A stretch of 64,000 nt of DNA from JBQTII01 sp052387905 (GTDB lineage Bacteria; Actinomycetota; Actinomycetes; Sporichthyales; Sporichthyaceae). Below, piece after piece: positions 35,498 through 44,050 of the stretch. The stretch lies in assembly GCA_052387905.1 (NCBI GenBank), contig JBQTIR010000036.1:75554-139553 (forward strand), read 5' to 3'. The translations under genes and the position numbers were made by a program. Positions within the stretch are counted from its first letter, which is position 1. The number at the start of each line of letters is the position of its first letter. The notes below the pieces were generated by a model, which searched no databases, was not told the origin of the DNA, and was given only the letters and a program-made list of their open reading frames with translations.

Positions 35498-36688
35498 GTG
35501 CCAGACCCCGACCGGCCCCGCGCAGACGCAGGCGCCTCCCACCCGGTGACGGGGCGCCCGGTCGTGGGCATGGTCGGTGGCGGCCAACTGGCGCGGATGA
35601 CCGCCCAGGCAGCCATCGCCCTCGACGTCCGGCTCCGGGTACTCGCCGAGTCCGCCGAGGCCTGCGCGGCTCAGGTTGCGGCGGAGGTCACCGTCGGCGA
35701 CCCCGACGATCTGGAGACGCTGCGGCGCTTTGCCGCCGGCGTCGACGTGCTGACCTTCGACCACGAGGGTGTCCCGACCGAGCACCTGGCCAAGCTTGAG
35801 GCTGACGGTGTGCTGGTTCGCCCCGGATCCGCGGCCCTGGTTCACGCGCAGGACAAGGTCGCGATGCGCACCCGCTTGAGCGCCGCCGGCATCCCGTGCC
35901 CGCGCTGGACCCAGGTCACGACCGCAGCGCAGGTGATGGCCTTCGTCGCGGAGCTCGGCGGGCCAATCGTCGCCAAGACCCCCCGCGGCGGGTACGACGG
36001 CCGCGGGGTGCGGATCGTCGAACGCGCCGAGCAGGTCAGCGACTGGCTGGCCCGTGGCCCGGTGCTGTTGGAGGAGAAGGTCGCGTTCACCCGCGAGCTT
36101 GCGGTCCAGGTCGCCCGCAGCCCGCACGGGCAGGCGGCGGTCTACCCGGTCGTGGAGACGGTCCAGCGCCGCGGGATCTGCCGGGAGGTGCTCGCCCCCG
36201 CCGCGATCGCCGACGACCACGCCGTCGCGGCGCAGCGGGCCGCGCTGACGATCGCCGCCGACCTCGACGTCGTCGGGATGCTCGCCGTCGAGCTGTTCGA
36301 CACCCCGGACGGCGTCCTGGTCAACGAGCTCGCGATGCGCCCGCACAACAGCGGGCACTGGACGATCGAAGGGTCCCTCACCAGCCAGTTCGAGCAGCAC
36401 CTGCGCGCGGTCCTGGACTGGCCGCTCGGCGCGGTCACGATGACGGCGCCGCATGCGGTGATGGCCAATGTGCTCGGCAGCGATGAGCCGGAGCGCTTCC
36501 CGGACCTGTTCGGTGGCTACCTGCACTGCCTGGCCCACGACCCCGGCGTGCGGATCCACAACTACGGCAAGACGATGGTCACCGGACGCAAGGTCGGCCA
36601 CGTCACCGTCACTGGTAACGACCCGTCAGACTTACTGACCCGGGCCCAGCATGCCGCAGCGTTTCTGCGAGGAGAGATCCATGAGTGA
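35498..36688 (+). CDS. purK: N5-carboxyaminoimidazole ribonucleotide synthase
   Basis: 396-aa ATP-grasp enzyme of purine synthesis making N5-CAIR from AIR, ATP and bicarbonate. Landmarks: GMVGGGQLARMTAQAA, TFDHEGVP, the ATP-grasp segment IVAKTPRGGYDGRGV, LLEEKVAFTRELAVQVARS, and ELAMRPHNSGHWTIE. GTG start. Overlaps purE by eight bases, the usual purK-purE coupling. Confidence 0.96.
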   Translation: MPDPDRPRADAGASHPVTGRPVVGMVGGGQLARMTAQAAIALDVRLRVLAESAEACAAQVAAEVTVGDPDDLETLRRFAAGVDVLTFDHEGVPTEHLAKLEADGVLVRPGSAALVHAQDKVAMRTRLSAAGIPCPRWTQVTTAAQVMAFVAELGGPIVAKTPRGGYDGRGVRIVERAEQVSDWLARGPVLLEEKVAFTRELAVQVARSPHGQAAVYPVVETVQRRGICREVLAPAAIADDHAVAAQRAALTIAADLDVVGMLAVELFDTPDGVLVNELAMRPHNSGHWTIEGSLTSQFEQHLRAVLDWPLGAVTMTAPHAVMANVLGSDEPERFPDLFGGYLHCLAHDPGVRIHNYGKTMVTGRKVGHVTVTGNDPSDLLTRAQHAAAFLRGEIHE

Positions 36689-37184
36689 GACCCGCCCGCT
36701 GGTCGGCGTCGTGATGGGCTCGGACTCGGACTGGCCGGTGATGGAGGCCGCAGCCGAGGCGTTGGCCGAGTTCGACATCGCGCACGAGTGCGACGTGGTC
36801 TCCGCACACCGGATGCCGCACACGATGCTCGACTACGGAAGCACAGCAGCGGGCCGCGGGCTGCGGGTGATCATCGCCGGCGCCGGCGGCGCCGCGCACC
36901 TGCCGGGCATGCTTGCCGCTGTCACCCCGCTGCCGGTGATCGGAGTGCCCGTCCCGTTGCGTCAACTCGACGGGATGGACTCGCTGCTCTCGATCGTGCA
37001 GATGCCCGCCGGGGTCCCGGTGGCCACCGTCGCGATCGGCGGCGCGCGCAACGCCGGGCTGCTCGCGGTCCGTATCCTCGCCGCGTCCGACCCCGACCTG
37101 CAGGCCCGGATGTGCGAGTTCCAGTCCGAGCTGGGCGCCCAGGCCAGGGCCAAAGGTGCCGCCCTGCGGGGCCGCAAGCCCTGA
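36681..37184 (+). CDS. purE: N5-CAIR mutase, class I PurE
   Basis: 167-aa mutase converting N5-CAIR to CAIR. GVVMGSDSDWPVMEAA, the active-site SAHRMPHTM and the IAGAGGAAHLPGMLAA and GVPVPLRQLDGMDSLLSIVQMPAGVPVATVAIG-like segments identify class I PurE. The ATG at 36681 follows GAGGAGAG and overlaps the end of purK. Convergent with the SRPBCC gene, seven bases apart. Confidence 0.96.
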   Translation: MSETRPLVGVVMGSDSDWPVMEAAAEALAEFDIAHECDVVSAHRMPHTMLDYGSTAAGRGLRVIIAGAGGAAHLPGMLAAVTPLPVIGVPVPLRQLDGMDSLLSIVQMPAGVPVATVAIGGARNAGLLAVRILAASDPDLQARMCEFQSELGAQARAKGAALRGRKP

Positions 37185-37191
37185 CGCAACC

Positions 37192-37671
37192 TCAGTTGCC
37201 CTCGCGCAGGAGTTCGTCGAGCTTGGCGTAGCCGGCGTTCACGCCGGCCTCCATGCCGCTGTTCAGCCAGCCTGCGCGGGCTTCGAAGCTGTCGCATAGC
37301 GAGCTCGCGTGCAGCCGGGCCCGCCCGTCGCCGAGATCGGTGAAGGTGAGGGTCTCCAGGGCGACGCCGTCGGGTTGGCCCTCCCAGGTGAAGGTCTGCA
37401 CCAGGCGGTCGGTGCGCACCTCGTGGAAGCAGCCGTGGAAGCCGTGCTCTACCCCTTCGTGGGTCGTGACCCAGCGCCAGCTGCCGCCGGAACGCGCATC
37501 CCAGTAGTCGATGCGGGTATCGGCGTGCGGTCCGATCCACCGGGCGAACAGCTCCGGGTCGGTGTGGGCGCGGAACAGCTGCTCGGGGGTGGCCGCGAAG
37601 TCGCGGGTGATGTGGATGACCGGGACGGTCGGGTCGGCCTCGATCGTGGCCTGGGTCAGGTCTGTGTTCAC
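37192..37671 (-). CDS. SRPBCC (AHSA1-like) protein
   Basis: 159-aa START-fold protein of the Aha1-C-terminal-like group. Visible: ITRDFAATPEQLFRAHTDPELFARWIGP, then GGSWRWVT, FHGCFHEVRTDRLVQTFTWEG and the last helix FEARAGWLNSGMEAGVNAGYAKLDELL. Such proteins bind a hydrophobic ligand in a deep pocket; the ligand is unknown. Starts with GTG in a GTGA overlap with the ArsR gene, so it is co-translated with the regulator that controls the pair. Confidence 0.92.
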   Translation of the reverse strand: MNTDLTQATIEADPTVPVIHITRDFAATPEQLFRAHTDPELFARWIGPHADTRIDYWDARSGGSWRWVTTHEGVEHGFHGCFHEVRTDRLVQTFTWEGQPDGVALETLTFTDLGDGRARLHASSLCDSFEARAGWLNSGMEAGVNAGYAKLDELLREGN

Positions 37672-38018
37672 GGCGCCCTCTCCTTAGGGGTTTGCGCGGG
37701 GTCAGGGATGTCGGCGAGCACGGCGTCGAGGCGGCGGTAGCGCTCCTCGACGACGCGTCGGTACTGCTCGATCCAGCCCGTGAGCCGGTCGAGCACCTCG
37801 GCTTCCAGGTGCACCGGTCGGCGCTGGGCGTCGCGGCTACGGGTGACCAGGCCGGCGTCGGTGAGCACCTTCAGGTGCTTGGAGACCGCCTGCAGGCTCA
37901 TCTCGTACGGCGCCGCGAGTTCACCGACCGTGGCGTCACCCACGGTCAGCCGTGCGACGATGTCGCGCCGGGTCGGGTCGGCCAGGGCTGCGAAGAGTCG
38001 GGACAGGTCGTCCGTCAC
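37668..38018 (-). CDS. ArsR-type winged-helix regulator
   Basis: 116-aa HTH_20/ArsR-type repressor: LFAALADPTRRDIVARLTVGDATVGELAAPYEMSLQAVSKHLKVLTDAGLV is the DNA-binding half, followed by RRPVHLEAEVLDRL and a C-terminal helix. No metal-binding Cys pair is present, so it is not a classical metal sensor; the partner SRPBCC protein suggests a small hydrophobic ligand. Two perfect 16-bp palindromes flank its own promoter, so autorepression is likely. GTG start preceded by GAGGAGGA. Confidence 0.93.
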   Translation of the reverse strand: MTDDLSRLFAALADPTRRDIVARLTVGDATVGELAAPYEMSLQAVSKHLKVLTDAGLVTRSRDAQRRPVHLEAEVLDRLTGWIEQYRRVVEERYRRLDAVLADIPDPAQTPKERAP

Positions 38019-38027
38019 AGTCCCTCC

Positions 38028-38043
38028 TCAACCACTTGGTTGA
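38028..38043. promoter_or_regulatory. ArsR operator, proximal copy
   Basis: TCAACCACTTGGTTGA, six-base perfect arms (TCAACC/GGTTGA) around ACTT. It lies between the -10 element and the ribosome site of the ArsR gene; identical to the distal copy, 46 bases away. Confidence 0.8.
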
Positions 38044-38047
38044 ATAA

Positions 38048-38077
38048 ACCATACACGGCGGTCGGGTCCGTCGTCAA
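38048..38077 (-). promoter_or_regulatory. Promoter of the ArsR-SRPBCC operon
   Basis: On the minus strand TTGACG (plus 38072-38077) and TATGGT (plus 38048-38053) are separated by 18 bases, a good housekeeping-type promoter. The -35 box overlaps the distal operator and the proximal operator lies just past the -10, so bound repressor would block RNA polymerase. Confidence 0.6.
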
Positions 38078-38089
38078 CCACTTGGTTGA
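38074..38089. promoter_or_regulatory. ArsR operator, distal copy
   Basis: Second identical TCAACCACTTGGTTGA. It overlaps the -35 box of the ArsR promoter and has AT-rich flanks (GAATTAAA). Confidence 0.8.
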
Positions 38090-38137
38090 ATTAAACGGCC
38101 AGTGTCCCTGCGAGGCGAGATATCGGCCCAGGGTGTC

Positions 38138-38201
38138 GCGGCAGGACGACCATGACCCGTGCGGCAGAATGACCACATGATGGCGGCAGAACGACCACGT
38201 G
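38138..38201 (+). repeat. Three 22/23-bp direct repeats at the DUF4143 ATPase start
   Basis: GCGGCAGGACGACCATG (38138-38154), GCGGCAGAATGACCACATG (38161-38179) and GCGGCAGAACGACCACGTG (38183-38201) are spaced 23 and 22 bases apart. Copies 2 and 3 agree at 17 of 19 bases. They span the start codon region, and the third ends in the palindrome ACCACGTGGT. Possible binding sites for autoregulation. Confidence 0.6.
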
Positions 38202-39499
38202 GTGATGCTGGCGATCCTCCCCTGCGCCCCTTGCTCGCGCGGAACGCGGAGTCCGCGGTTCGGGCAGCGCTTGCCGATACCCGGGTTGTGGCGATCAACG
38301 GGGCGCGCCAGGTCGGCAAGAGCACCCTGGCCAGGATCGTGTTGCGTGAGTTCCCGGACGCCGAAGAACGCCGGCTCGACGACCCGGCGACCCTGGCCGC
38401 TGCGCAGCGCGATCCGGTCGGGTTCCTGCGCCATCCCGGGCTGCTGCTGATCGATGAGATCCAACGCGCGCCGGGGCTGCTGTTGCCGATCAAGGACGCC
38501 GTCGACACCGATCCACGTCCGGGCCGATTCCTGCTCACCGGATCCGCGCGGATTCTGGCACTTGGGAAGCTGCCGGACGCGCTGCCCGGCCGGATGGAGT
38601 CGATCGAACTGTGGCCGCTCTCGCAGGCAGAGATCGACGATGCCGGGGACGGTTCTGTATCGGCGAGCTTCCTCGATGCCGCCTTCGGATTCGGCGCTGA
38701 TCTGCACAACCCAGGGCGCGAGACCCGAGAGGACTATGTCGCGCGAATGTGCCGTGGCGGTTACCCGGAGGCGGTGCTGCGCGCAGATCCCCGACGACGT
38801 GCCCGCCTGCTGGGCTCTTACGTCGAGGCAGTGGTCGGAAAGGACGTCCAGGAACTTCGGGAGGTCGGTCAGCTCACCGAACTGCGTCGGCTGGTGGCCA
38901 CCGTCGCCGGGCGCGCGGGGTCCTTGCTGGTGCCGGCCAACGTGGCGGCGGATCTCGGCCTGTCACGCACGACCGTCGTGCGCTACCTGGATCTGTTGGA
39001 GGCCGTGTTCTTGATCCGGCGGATCCCGTCCTGGAGCAATGCGCTGACTCGCCGCGCGATCGGCACCCCCAAGGTCGTGTTCACCGATTCCGGCTTGTTG
39101 TGTCAGGTACTCGGAACCGATGCCGGCGGACTGCGCTCGATGGGTGCACCGGTGGGCCACATCGTGGAGTCGTTCGCACTCAGCGAGATCGCCCGCCAAC
39201 TCGACGGTGCCGACGGCGAAGTGCGATTGCATCACTACCGCACGCGGGACGGGGCCGAGGTGGACGCGCTCCTGGAGAACGCCGCAGGGCAGGTGGTCGG
39301 CATCGAGGTGAAGGCAACGGAGTCAGTCCGGGGCAGTGACTTCGCTGGCTTGCGGCACCTCCAGGAGCGCCTGGGAGAGCGGTTCCGTGCAGGTTTCGTC
39401 CTGCATCTGGGGATCCAGTCGCTGCCCTTCGGCCCCCGGATGCGCGCGCTCCCGCTTTCGTCTCTGTGGGATCGGCTCACTCAGCCGGGGGGATGTTGA
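38177..39499 (+). CDS. AAA+ ATPase with DUF4143 domain
   Basis: 440-aa ATPase of the AAA_14/DUF4143 family. The Walker A motif is NGARQVGKSTLA, Walker B is LLLIDEIQRAPGLL, and sensor region is FLLTGSARI; the C-terminal DUF4143 part runs from LRLV-like helices to LHHYRTRDGAEVDALLENAAGQVVGIEVKA, which resembles a nuclease-fold strand set (DGAEVD, GIEVKA). Such genes are patchily distributed and have been seen near defence and toxin-antitoxin systems; their role is unknown. ATG 38177 used; GTG 38159 also possible. Overlaps the convergent oxidase by 23 bases. Confidence 0.85.
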   Translation: MMAAERPRGDAGDPPLRPLLARNAESAVRAALADTRVVAINGARQVGKSTLARIVLREFPDAEERRLDDPATLAAAQRDPVGFLRHPGLLLIDEIQRAPGLLLPIKDAVDTDPRPGRFLLTGSARILALGKLPDALPGRMESIELWPLSQAEIDDAGDGSVSASFLDAAFGFGADLHNPGRETREDYVARMCRGGYPEAVLRADPRRRARLLGSYVEAVVGKDVQELREVGQLTELRRLVATVAGRAGSLLVPANVAADLGLSRTTVVRYLDLLEAVFLIRRIPSWSNALTRRAIGTPKVVFTDSGLLCQVLGTDAGGLRSMGAPVGHIVESFALSEIARQLDGADGEVRLHHYRTRDGAEVDALLENAAGQVVGIEVKATESVRGSDFAGLRHLQERLGERFRAGFVLHLGIQSLPFGPRMRALPLSSLWDRLTQPGGC

Positions 39500-40874
39500 C
39501 GTTGTTCCGGAACACGTTGTCCGGGTCGTAGACGGCCTTGATGCCGGCCAGCCGCCCGTACTTCTCCGGGCCGTAGGAGGCCACGATGCGCTCGGCATCG
39601 AACTCCACCATGTTGTTGACGTAGTCCCCGATTCCCAACGAATGAGGCTGCAGATCGCTCCACAGCCCGCGCACCCAGTCGCGTTCGGCCGCCCACATGT
39701 CCATGCTCTGGGTCAGTCCGACGATCATCGTGGCGTAGCGCGGGGTCCGGGTGCTGCCGTAGGCCGTCTCCATTTCGCCGACCGCGGAGTAGGCCTCGTC
39801 GAGGCGGTAGAACATGACCAGCGACGTGGGTGAGGTGCGTCCCGGCAGGTGCGCGAGCAAGGCGTCGATGGCGCCGTCGCTCAACTCAGCCAACTGCGTG
39901 CCCTTCTCGTAGGAGAACTGTCCCCATGCCGTGGGCTCGTCCTGCAGCTGCTGAAGAGCGGTGTAGGGCATCGGCGTGGCGAACTCGAACAGCGGCGTCA
40001 GCGCAGAGCGGATCTGCCCGCATTGCTCGGCATGATCCTGCGGCGGGCCGAAGCCCACGACGATCAGGAGCACGCCGGGCTTGAAGTGGTGCTCGGGCGG
40101 AACGAAGGGAAGCGGCGGTGCGTTGAGCAGGCCGATGAGCACATTGGTCTCCCGTGGGAGCACCGGGACCTGCTCGCGGATCATGCGCAGCGCGTCGCTG
40201 CCGCGCTCGGCCTCCCAGAAGAACAGGCCTACGTGGAGCAGCGGACCGACGGGGTGCAGCGCATACTCGAACGTCGTCACCACGCCGAAGTTTCCGCCGC
40301 CGCCGCGCAGCGCCCAGAACAGGTCCGGGTGATTGTCCGCATCGGTCCACACGATGCGGCCATCCGCGAGGACCACCTCAGCACCAGTCAGGTTGTCGAT
40401 GGTCAGCCCGTGCATGCGGGTCAGCCATCCCATGCCCCCGCCGAGGGTCAGGCCGCCCACACCTGTATGGCTGATCATTCCGCCGGGAGTGGCCAGACCG
40501 TGGACCTGCGTCGCGGCGTCGAGGTCGGCGAGTAGCGCGCCGCCGCCGACCCGGGCCCGCCGGCTGTCGGCGTCGACCTCGACGGCGTTCAGCAGAGCCA
40601 GGTTGATCATCAGGGCATCGTCGGCGACCGCGTAACCGCCAGTGTTGTGAGCCCCGCCGCGCACGGTCACCGCGATGCCCGCGCCGCGGGCGAACTCGAT
40701 CGCGGCCGCGACGTCCTGGGCGCTGGTGGCCATGACGATCCCGACCGGGCGCCGGTCGATCTGCGTGTTCCAGACCCGCCGGGCGTCGTCGTAACCGGGA
40801 TCGCCAGGCCCGTGCACCTCACCTTTGACCGCCTGTCGCAGCGCATCAAGGTCGGCGTCGCGGGTCACGGTCAT
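39477..40874 (-). CDS. FAD-linked oxidase with BBE domain
   Basis: 465-aa berberine-bridge-enzyme-like flavoprotein oxidase. The FAD_binding_4 domain includes RPVGIVMATSAQDVAAAIEFAR, the RGGAHNTGGYA loop whose His binds FAD covalently in relatives, and GGLTLGGGMGWLTR; the C-terminal BBE motif is KYGRLAGIKAVYDPDNVFRNNVNIPP. No signal peptide. Such enzymes oxidise carbohydrates or natural products; substrate unknown. ATG 40874 has GAGGAG upstream. It is ten bases downstream of ugd on the same strand and may be in the same transcript. Confidence 0.92.
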   Translation of the reverse strand: MTVTRDADLDALRQAVKGEVHGPGDPGYDDARRVWNTQIDRRPVGIVMATSAQDVAAAIEFARGAGIAVTVRGGAHNTGGYAVADDALMINLALLNAVEVDADSRRARVGGGALLADLDAATQVHGLATPGGMISHTGVGGLTLGGGMGWLTRMHGLTIDNLTGAEVVLADGRIVWTDADNHPDLFWALRGGGGNFGVVTTFEYALHPVGPLLHVGLFFWEAERGSDALRMIREQVPVLPRETNVLIGLLNAPPLPFVPPEHHFKPGVLLIVVGFGPPQDHAEQCGQIRSALTPLFEFATPMPYTALQQLQDEPTAWGQFSYEKGTQLAELSDGAIDALLAHLPGRTSPTSLVMFYRLDEAYSAVGEMETAYGSTRTPRYATMIVGLTQSMDMWAAERDWVRGLWSDLQPHSLGIGDYVNNMVEFDAERIVASYGPEKYGRLAGIKAVYDPDNVFRNNVNIPPAE

Positions 40875-40884
40875 GGTGTGCTCC

Positions 40885-42228
40885 TCAGGGTCGGCCCAGG
40901 CTCCGGTAGGTCCAGCCTGCCGCGCGCCAGCGCACCGGGTCCAGAGTGTTGCGGGCATCGAGCACGACGCGCTGGGCGACGACGCCGTCGAGCACGGCCG
41001 GGTCCATCTCGCGGAACTCCGGCCACTCGGTCAGGTGCAGCACGACGTCGGCGTCGCGGCAGGCGTCCAGGGCGGACTCGGCGTAGGACAGGGTCGGGAA
41101 GAGCTTGCGCGCGTTGTCCATGGCCTTGGGGTCATAGACCGTGACCAGGGCGCCCTGCAGCTGGATCTGTCCGGCGACGCTGAGGGCGGGGGAGTCCCGG
41201 CAGTCGTCGGAGGCCGGTTTGAACGCCGCGCCCAGCACCGCGACCCGGCGCCCGAGCAAGGTCCCGCCGCACGCCGCCCGGGTCAGCTCGACGGTCCGGG
41301 CCCGTCGGCGCATGTTGATCGCGTCGACCTCGCGCAGGAAGGTTAGGGCCTCCGAGGCTCCGAGCTCGCCGGCACGGGCCATGAACGCCCGGATGTCCTT
41401 GGGCAGGCAGCCCCCGCCGAAGCCGAGTCCGGCGTTGAGGAAGCGCCGACCGATGCGGGGGTCGTGCCCGAGCGCGTCGGCCAGCACGGTGACGTCGGCC
41501 CCGGCGGCCTCGCACACCTCGGCCATGGCGTTGATGAAGGAGATCTTCGTCGCGAGGAACGCGTTGGCGGCGACCTTGACCAGTTCCGCGGTCGCGTAGT
41601 CGGTGACCAGGAACGGGATGTCCGCACCGATCAGGTCGGCGTAGACCTCCCGCAACAGTGCCTCGGCGGTGCCGCCCTCGCGGACCCCGACGACCAGACG
41701 GTCCGGGCGCAGGGTGTCGGTGACCGCGAAGCCCTCACGCAGGAACTCCGGGTTCCAGGCCAGCTCCACGGCGCCGGCAGCCGGGGCGAGCTCGGTAAGG
41801 AGAGCGGCGAGGCGGGCCGCCGTGCCGACCGGGACCGTCGACTTGCCCACGATCAGGGCGGGGCGGTCCAGATGGGGCGCAAGGGCGGTGATCACGCCGT
41901 CGACCTGACTGAGATCTGCCGCCAGGTCACCGCGCCGCTGCGGAGTTCCGACGCAGGTGAAGTGGATGTCGCCGAAGGCGGCCACCTCGGCGAAGGAGGT
42001 GGTGAAGCTCAGGCGCCCACTGGAGAGGTGCTTGGCGACCAGCGGCTGCAGGTCGGGCTCGTAGAACGGCACCTCGCCGCCCGCCAGCGTGGCAATTTTG
42101 GCGGCGTCGACGTCCATCCCGAGGACCTCAAAGCCCAGTTCGGCCATGCAGGCCGCGTGGGTCACCCCGAGGTAGCCCGTCCCCAGCACCGTGATGCGCC
42201 GCACGCCAGTCCCGTCCATGACGCCCAT
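40885..42228 (-). CDS. ugd: UDP-glucose/GDP-mannose dehydrogenase family protein
   Basis: 447-aa NAD-dependent sugar-nucleotide dehydrogenase that would oxidise UDP-glucose to UDP-glucuronate. Rossmann motif TVLGTGYLGVTHAACMAELG, KSTVPVGTAARL, NPEFLREGFAV, and the catalytic GFGGGCLPKDIRAF (Cys) are present; C-terminal domain has VLGAAFKPASDDCRDSPA. Substrate is assumed from family. Start ATG 42228; ATG 42219 is an alternative. It opens the polymer-biosynthesis region and is divergent from the LCP genes. Confidence 0.93.
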   Translation of the reverse strand: MGVMDGTGVRRITVLGTGYLGVTHAACMAELGFEVLGMDVDAAKIATLAGGEVPFYEPDLQPLVAKHLSSGRLSFTTSFAEVAAFGDIHFTCVGTPQRRGDLAADLSQVDGVITALAPHLDRPALIVGKSTVPVGTAARLAALLTELAPAAGAVELAWNPEFLREGFAVTDTLRPDRLVVGVREGGTAEALLREVYADLIGADIPFLVTDYATAELVKVAANAFLATKISFINAMAEVCEAAGADVTVLADALGHDPRIGRRFLNAGLGFGGGCLPKDIRAFMARAGELGASEALTFLREVDAINMRRRARTVELTRAACGGTLLGRRVAVLGAAFKPASDDCRDSPALSVAGQIQLQGALVTVYDPKAMDNARKLFPTLSYAESALDACRDADVVLHLTEWPEFREMDPAVLDGVVAQRVVLDARNTLDPVRWRAAGWTYRSLGRP

Positions 42229-42386
42229 TGTCTCTGGTCCAGGGCCGGGTGTGCCGGGCATCGTCCCCGGGTAGCCCAAGATCCTTCCGAAAGCACACAC
42301 ACAGGGCGCGGAGTCAGACTGCGGACGCACAAGTTCTGTCGCCGCCTGACAGTTCGTTCGCCGGCCGACCAAGAGGGGACGTCGCG

Positions 42387-43874
42387 TTGTTGACCGTTCC
42401 CGCCGATGACGTCATGCGAGGTTCCGAGCGGGTGCGCTTTCGTCGTGCGCTCGCGCTGCTCGGGATGACGCTGATCCTGCCGGGCTCGGCGCAGCTGATG
42501 AGCGGCAGTCAGGTCGTCGGGCGCGCCGCGCTGCGCGTGGTGGGGCTGGTGGTCGTGGGCGCCCTCGCGTCGTTGCTGATCCTGGGCACGGACGGCTACG
42601 TCGAACTCGGGCTCGAATCACGCCCGCTCCTGCTGCTGCAGAGCGCCATCATCGTGCTCGGGCTGTGCTGGCTGGCCCTGTTCGTCGACGCCTGGCGCCT
42701 GGGCCGCCCGCCCACCCTGATCCGCGAGCACCGGCTCATCTGCGCGGTGATGTCGCTGCTGCTCATGGCGGCCGTGGCAGCGCCGGCGGCCTACAGCGCG
42801 TCGCTGCTGCAGGCCCACCGCAAGTTCCTGGACACCACGTTCCCCTCCGGTGGGGTCGTCGATCTCTACCAGGGGCGGCTCAACATCCTGCTGCTCGGTG
42901 GGGACGGGGGGAGCAACCGCACCGGCGTGCGCACGGACTCGATCACGCTCGCGAGCATCGACGTCGCGTCCGGGCGCACCCTGCTCTTCTCGCTCCCGCG
43001 CAACCTGGAGTTCCTGCAGTTCCCGCCCGGAACTGCGATGGCCGCGCAGTTCCCCAATGGCTTCGATCCGACGCCCGGGCAACCGGACTTCGCGTTCGGC
43101 ATCTACACCTACGGCACCGATAACCCGCAGATGTTCCCCGGTGCCCCGGACCCGGGAGCGCGGGCGCTGCAGCAGGCGGTCGCCCAGACCCTCGGCGTTC
43201 CGGTGCATTACTACGCGCTGGTGAACCTGGCCGGGTTCCGCTCGGTGGTCGATGCGATCGGCGGGGTCACGATCAACGTCGCCGATCGGCTCCCGATCGG
43301 CGGTGGCAGGAACCTCGCCGGCGACCGGCAGGAGATTCTGGGCTACATCGAGCCCGGGCTGCAGAAGCTCGATGGGTATCGCGCGCTCTGGTATTCGCGG
43401 TCCCGCTCGGACAGCACCGACTACGACCGCATCGAGCGTCAGCGCTGCATGTTCGGGGCGATCCTGCGCGAGGCCGATCCGCTCAACGTGCTGCGCAACT
43501 ACACCCAGCTGACCAAGGCCGCCAAGCAGGTGCTCACCACCGACCTCTCCCGCGGCGAGCTCACCCGCCTGGTCGATGTCGCGACCAAGGCCAAGGGCAC
43601 CAAGATCGTCGGGGTGCCGTTCGTGCCGCCGTTGATCGACCCGGCGGCGCCGGACCTGGCGTTCATCCGGGAGCGGGTCCAGGCGGCCATCGCGAAGCAG
43701 GCGGCCTCGGCGGCTGCGAACCCGGACGCCACGCCGACCGCCAAGGGCGCGGACAAGAAGGCGCCGCAGAAGGCGAAGAAGAAGGCTCAGGAGAAGGCGA
43801 AGAAGAAGGCAGCGGCGCCCCCCACAACGCCGGGTGAGGCCACGGCGCTGGAGGACACCTGCCGCTACGAGTGA
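42387..43874 (+). CDS. LytR-CpsA-Psr (LCP) family ligase, copy 1
   Basis: 495-aa membrane protein. Four membrane helices occupy the first 140 residues (ALALLGMTLILPGSAQLMSG onwards), followed by an extracellular LCP domain from GRLNILLLGGDGGSNRTGVRTDSITLASID to the ALWYSRSRSDSTDYDRIERQR segment, whose Arg and Asp residues bind polyprenyl pyrophosphate. The tail is Lys/Ala-rich. LCP enzymes attach glycopolymers to peptidoglycan. TTG 42387 was chosen because both paralogs conserve the LTVPADDV residues after a TTG preceded by a purine-rich ribosome site; ATG 42414 is the alternative. No cleavable signal. Confidence 0.9.
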   Translation: MLTVPADDVMRGSERVRFRRALALLGMTLILPGSAQLMSGSQVVGRAALRVVGLVVVGALASLLILGTDGYVELGLESRPLLLLQSAIIVLGLCWLALFVDAWRLGRPPTLIREHRLICAVMSLLLMAAVAAPAAYSASLLQAHRKFLDTTFPSGGVVDLYQGRLNILLLGGDGGSNRTGVRTDSITLASIDVASGRTLLFSLPRNLEFLQFPPGTAMAAQFPNGFDPTPGQPDFAFGIYTYGTDNPQMFPGAPDPGARALQQAVAQTLGVPVHYYALVNLAGFRSVVDAIGGVTINVADRLPIGGGRNLAGDRQEILGYIEPGLQKLDGYRALWYSRSRSDSTDYDRIERQRCMFGAILREADPLNVLRNYTQLTKAAKQVLTTDLSRGELTRLVDVATKAKGTKIVGVPFVPPLIDPAAPDLAFIRERVQAAIAKQAASAAANPDATPTAKGADKKAPQKAKKKAQEKAKKKAAAPPTTPGEATALEDTCRYE

Positions 43875-43893
43875 TGCTGGACGATCGGGTGAA

Positions 43894-43931
43894 ATGTGCA
43901 CACTCGGGGCGACTCGACAAGATGTGCACAC
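43894..43931. promoter_or_regulatory. Two ATGTGCACAC direct repeats, candidate operator
   Basis: The 10-mer occurs at 43894-43903 and 43922-43931, 28 bases apart. Each contains the perfect palindrome TGTGCACA. They lie in the 176-base gap between the two LCP genes, before the second copy, and may be regulator half-turn sites. Confidence 0.4.
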
Positions 43932-44050
43932 AGCAGGGCCCTTCTGCGCTGATACTTAAGGTTCGCCCGCCGTACCACGACCCGCCCGCCCCAGCGTGCT
44001 CATCCGCCCGCCTGAAGCCTTCGCCCTGTCCCGGATCGAAAGGACCCGCG

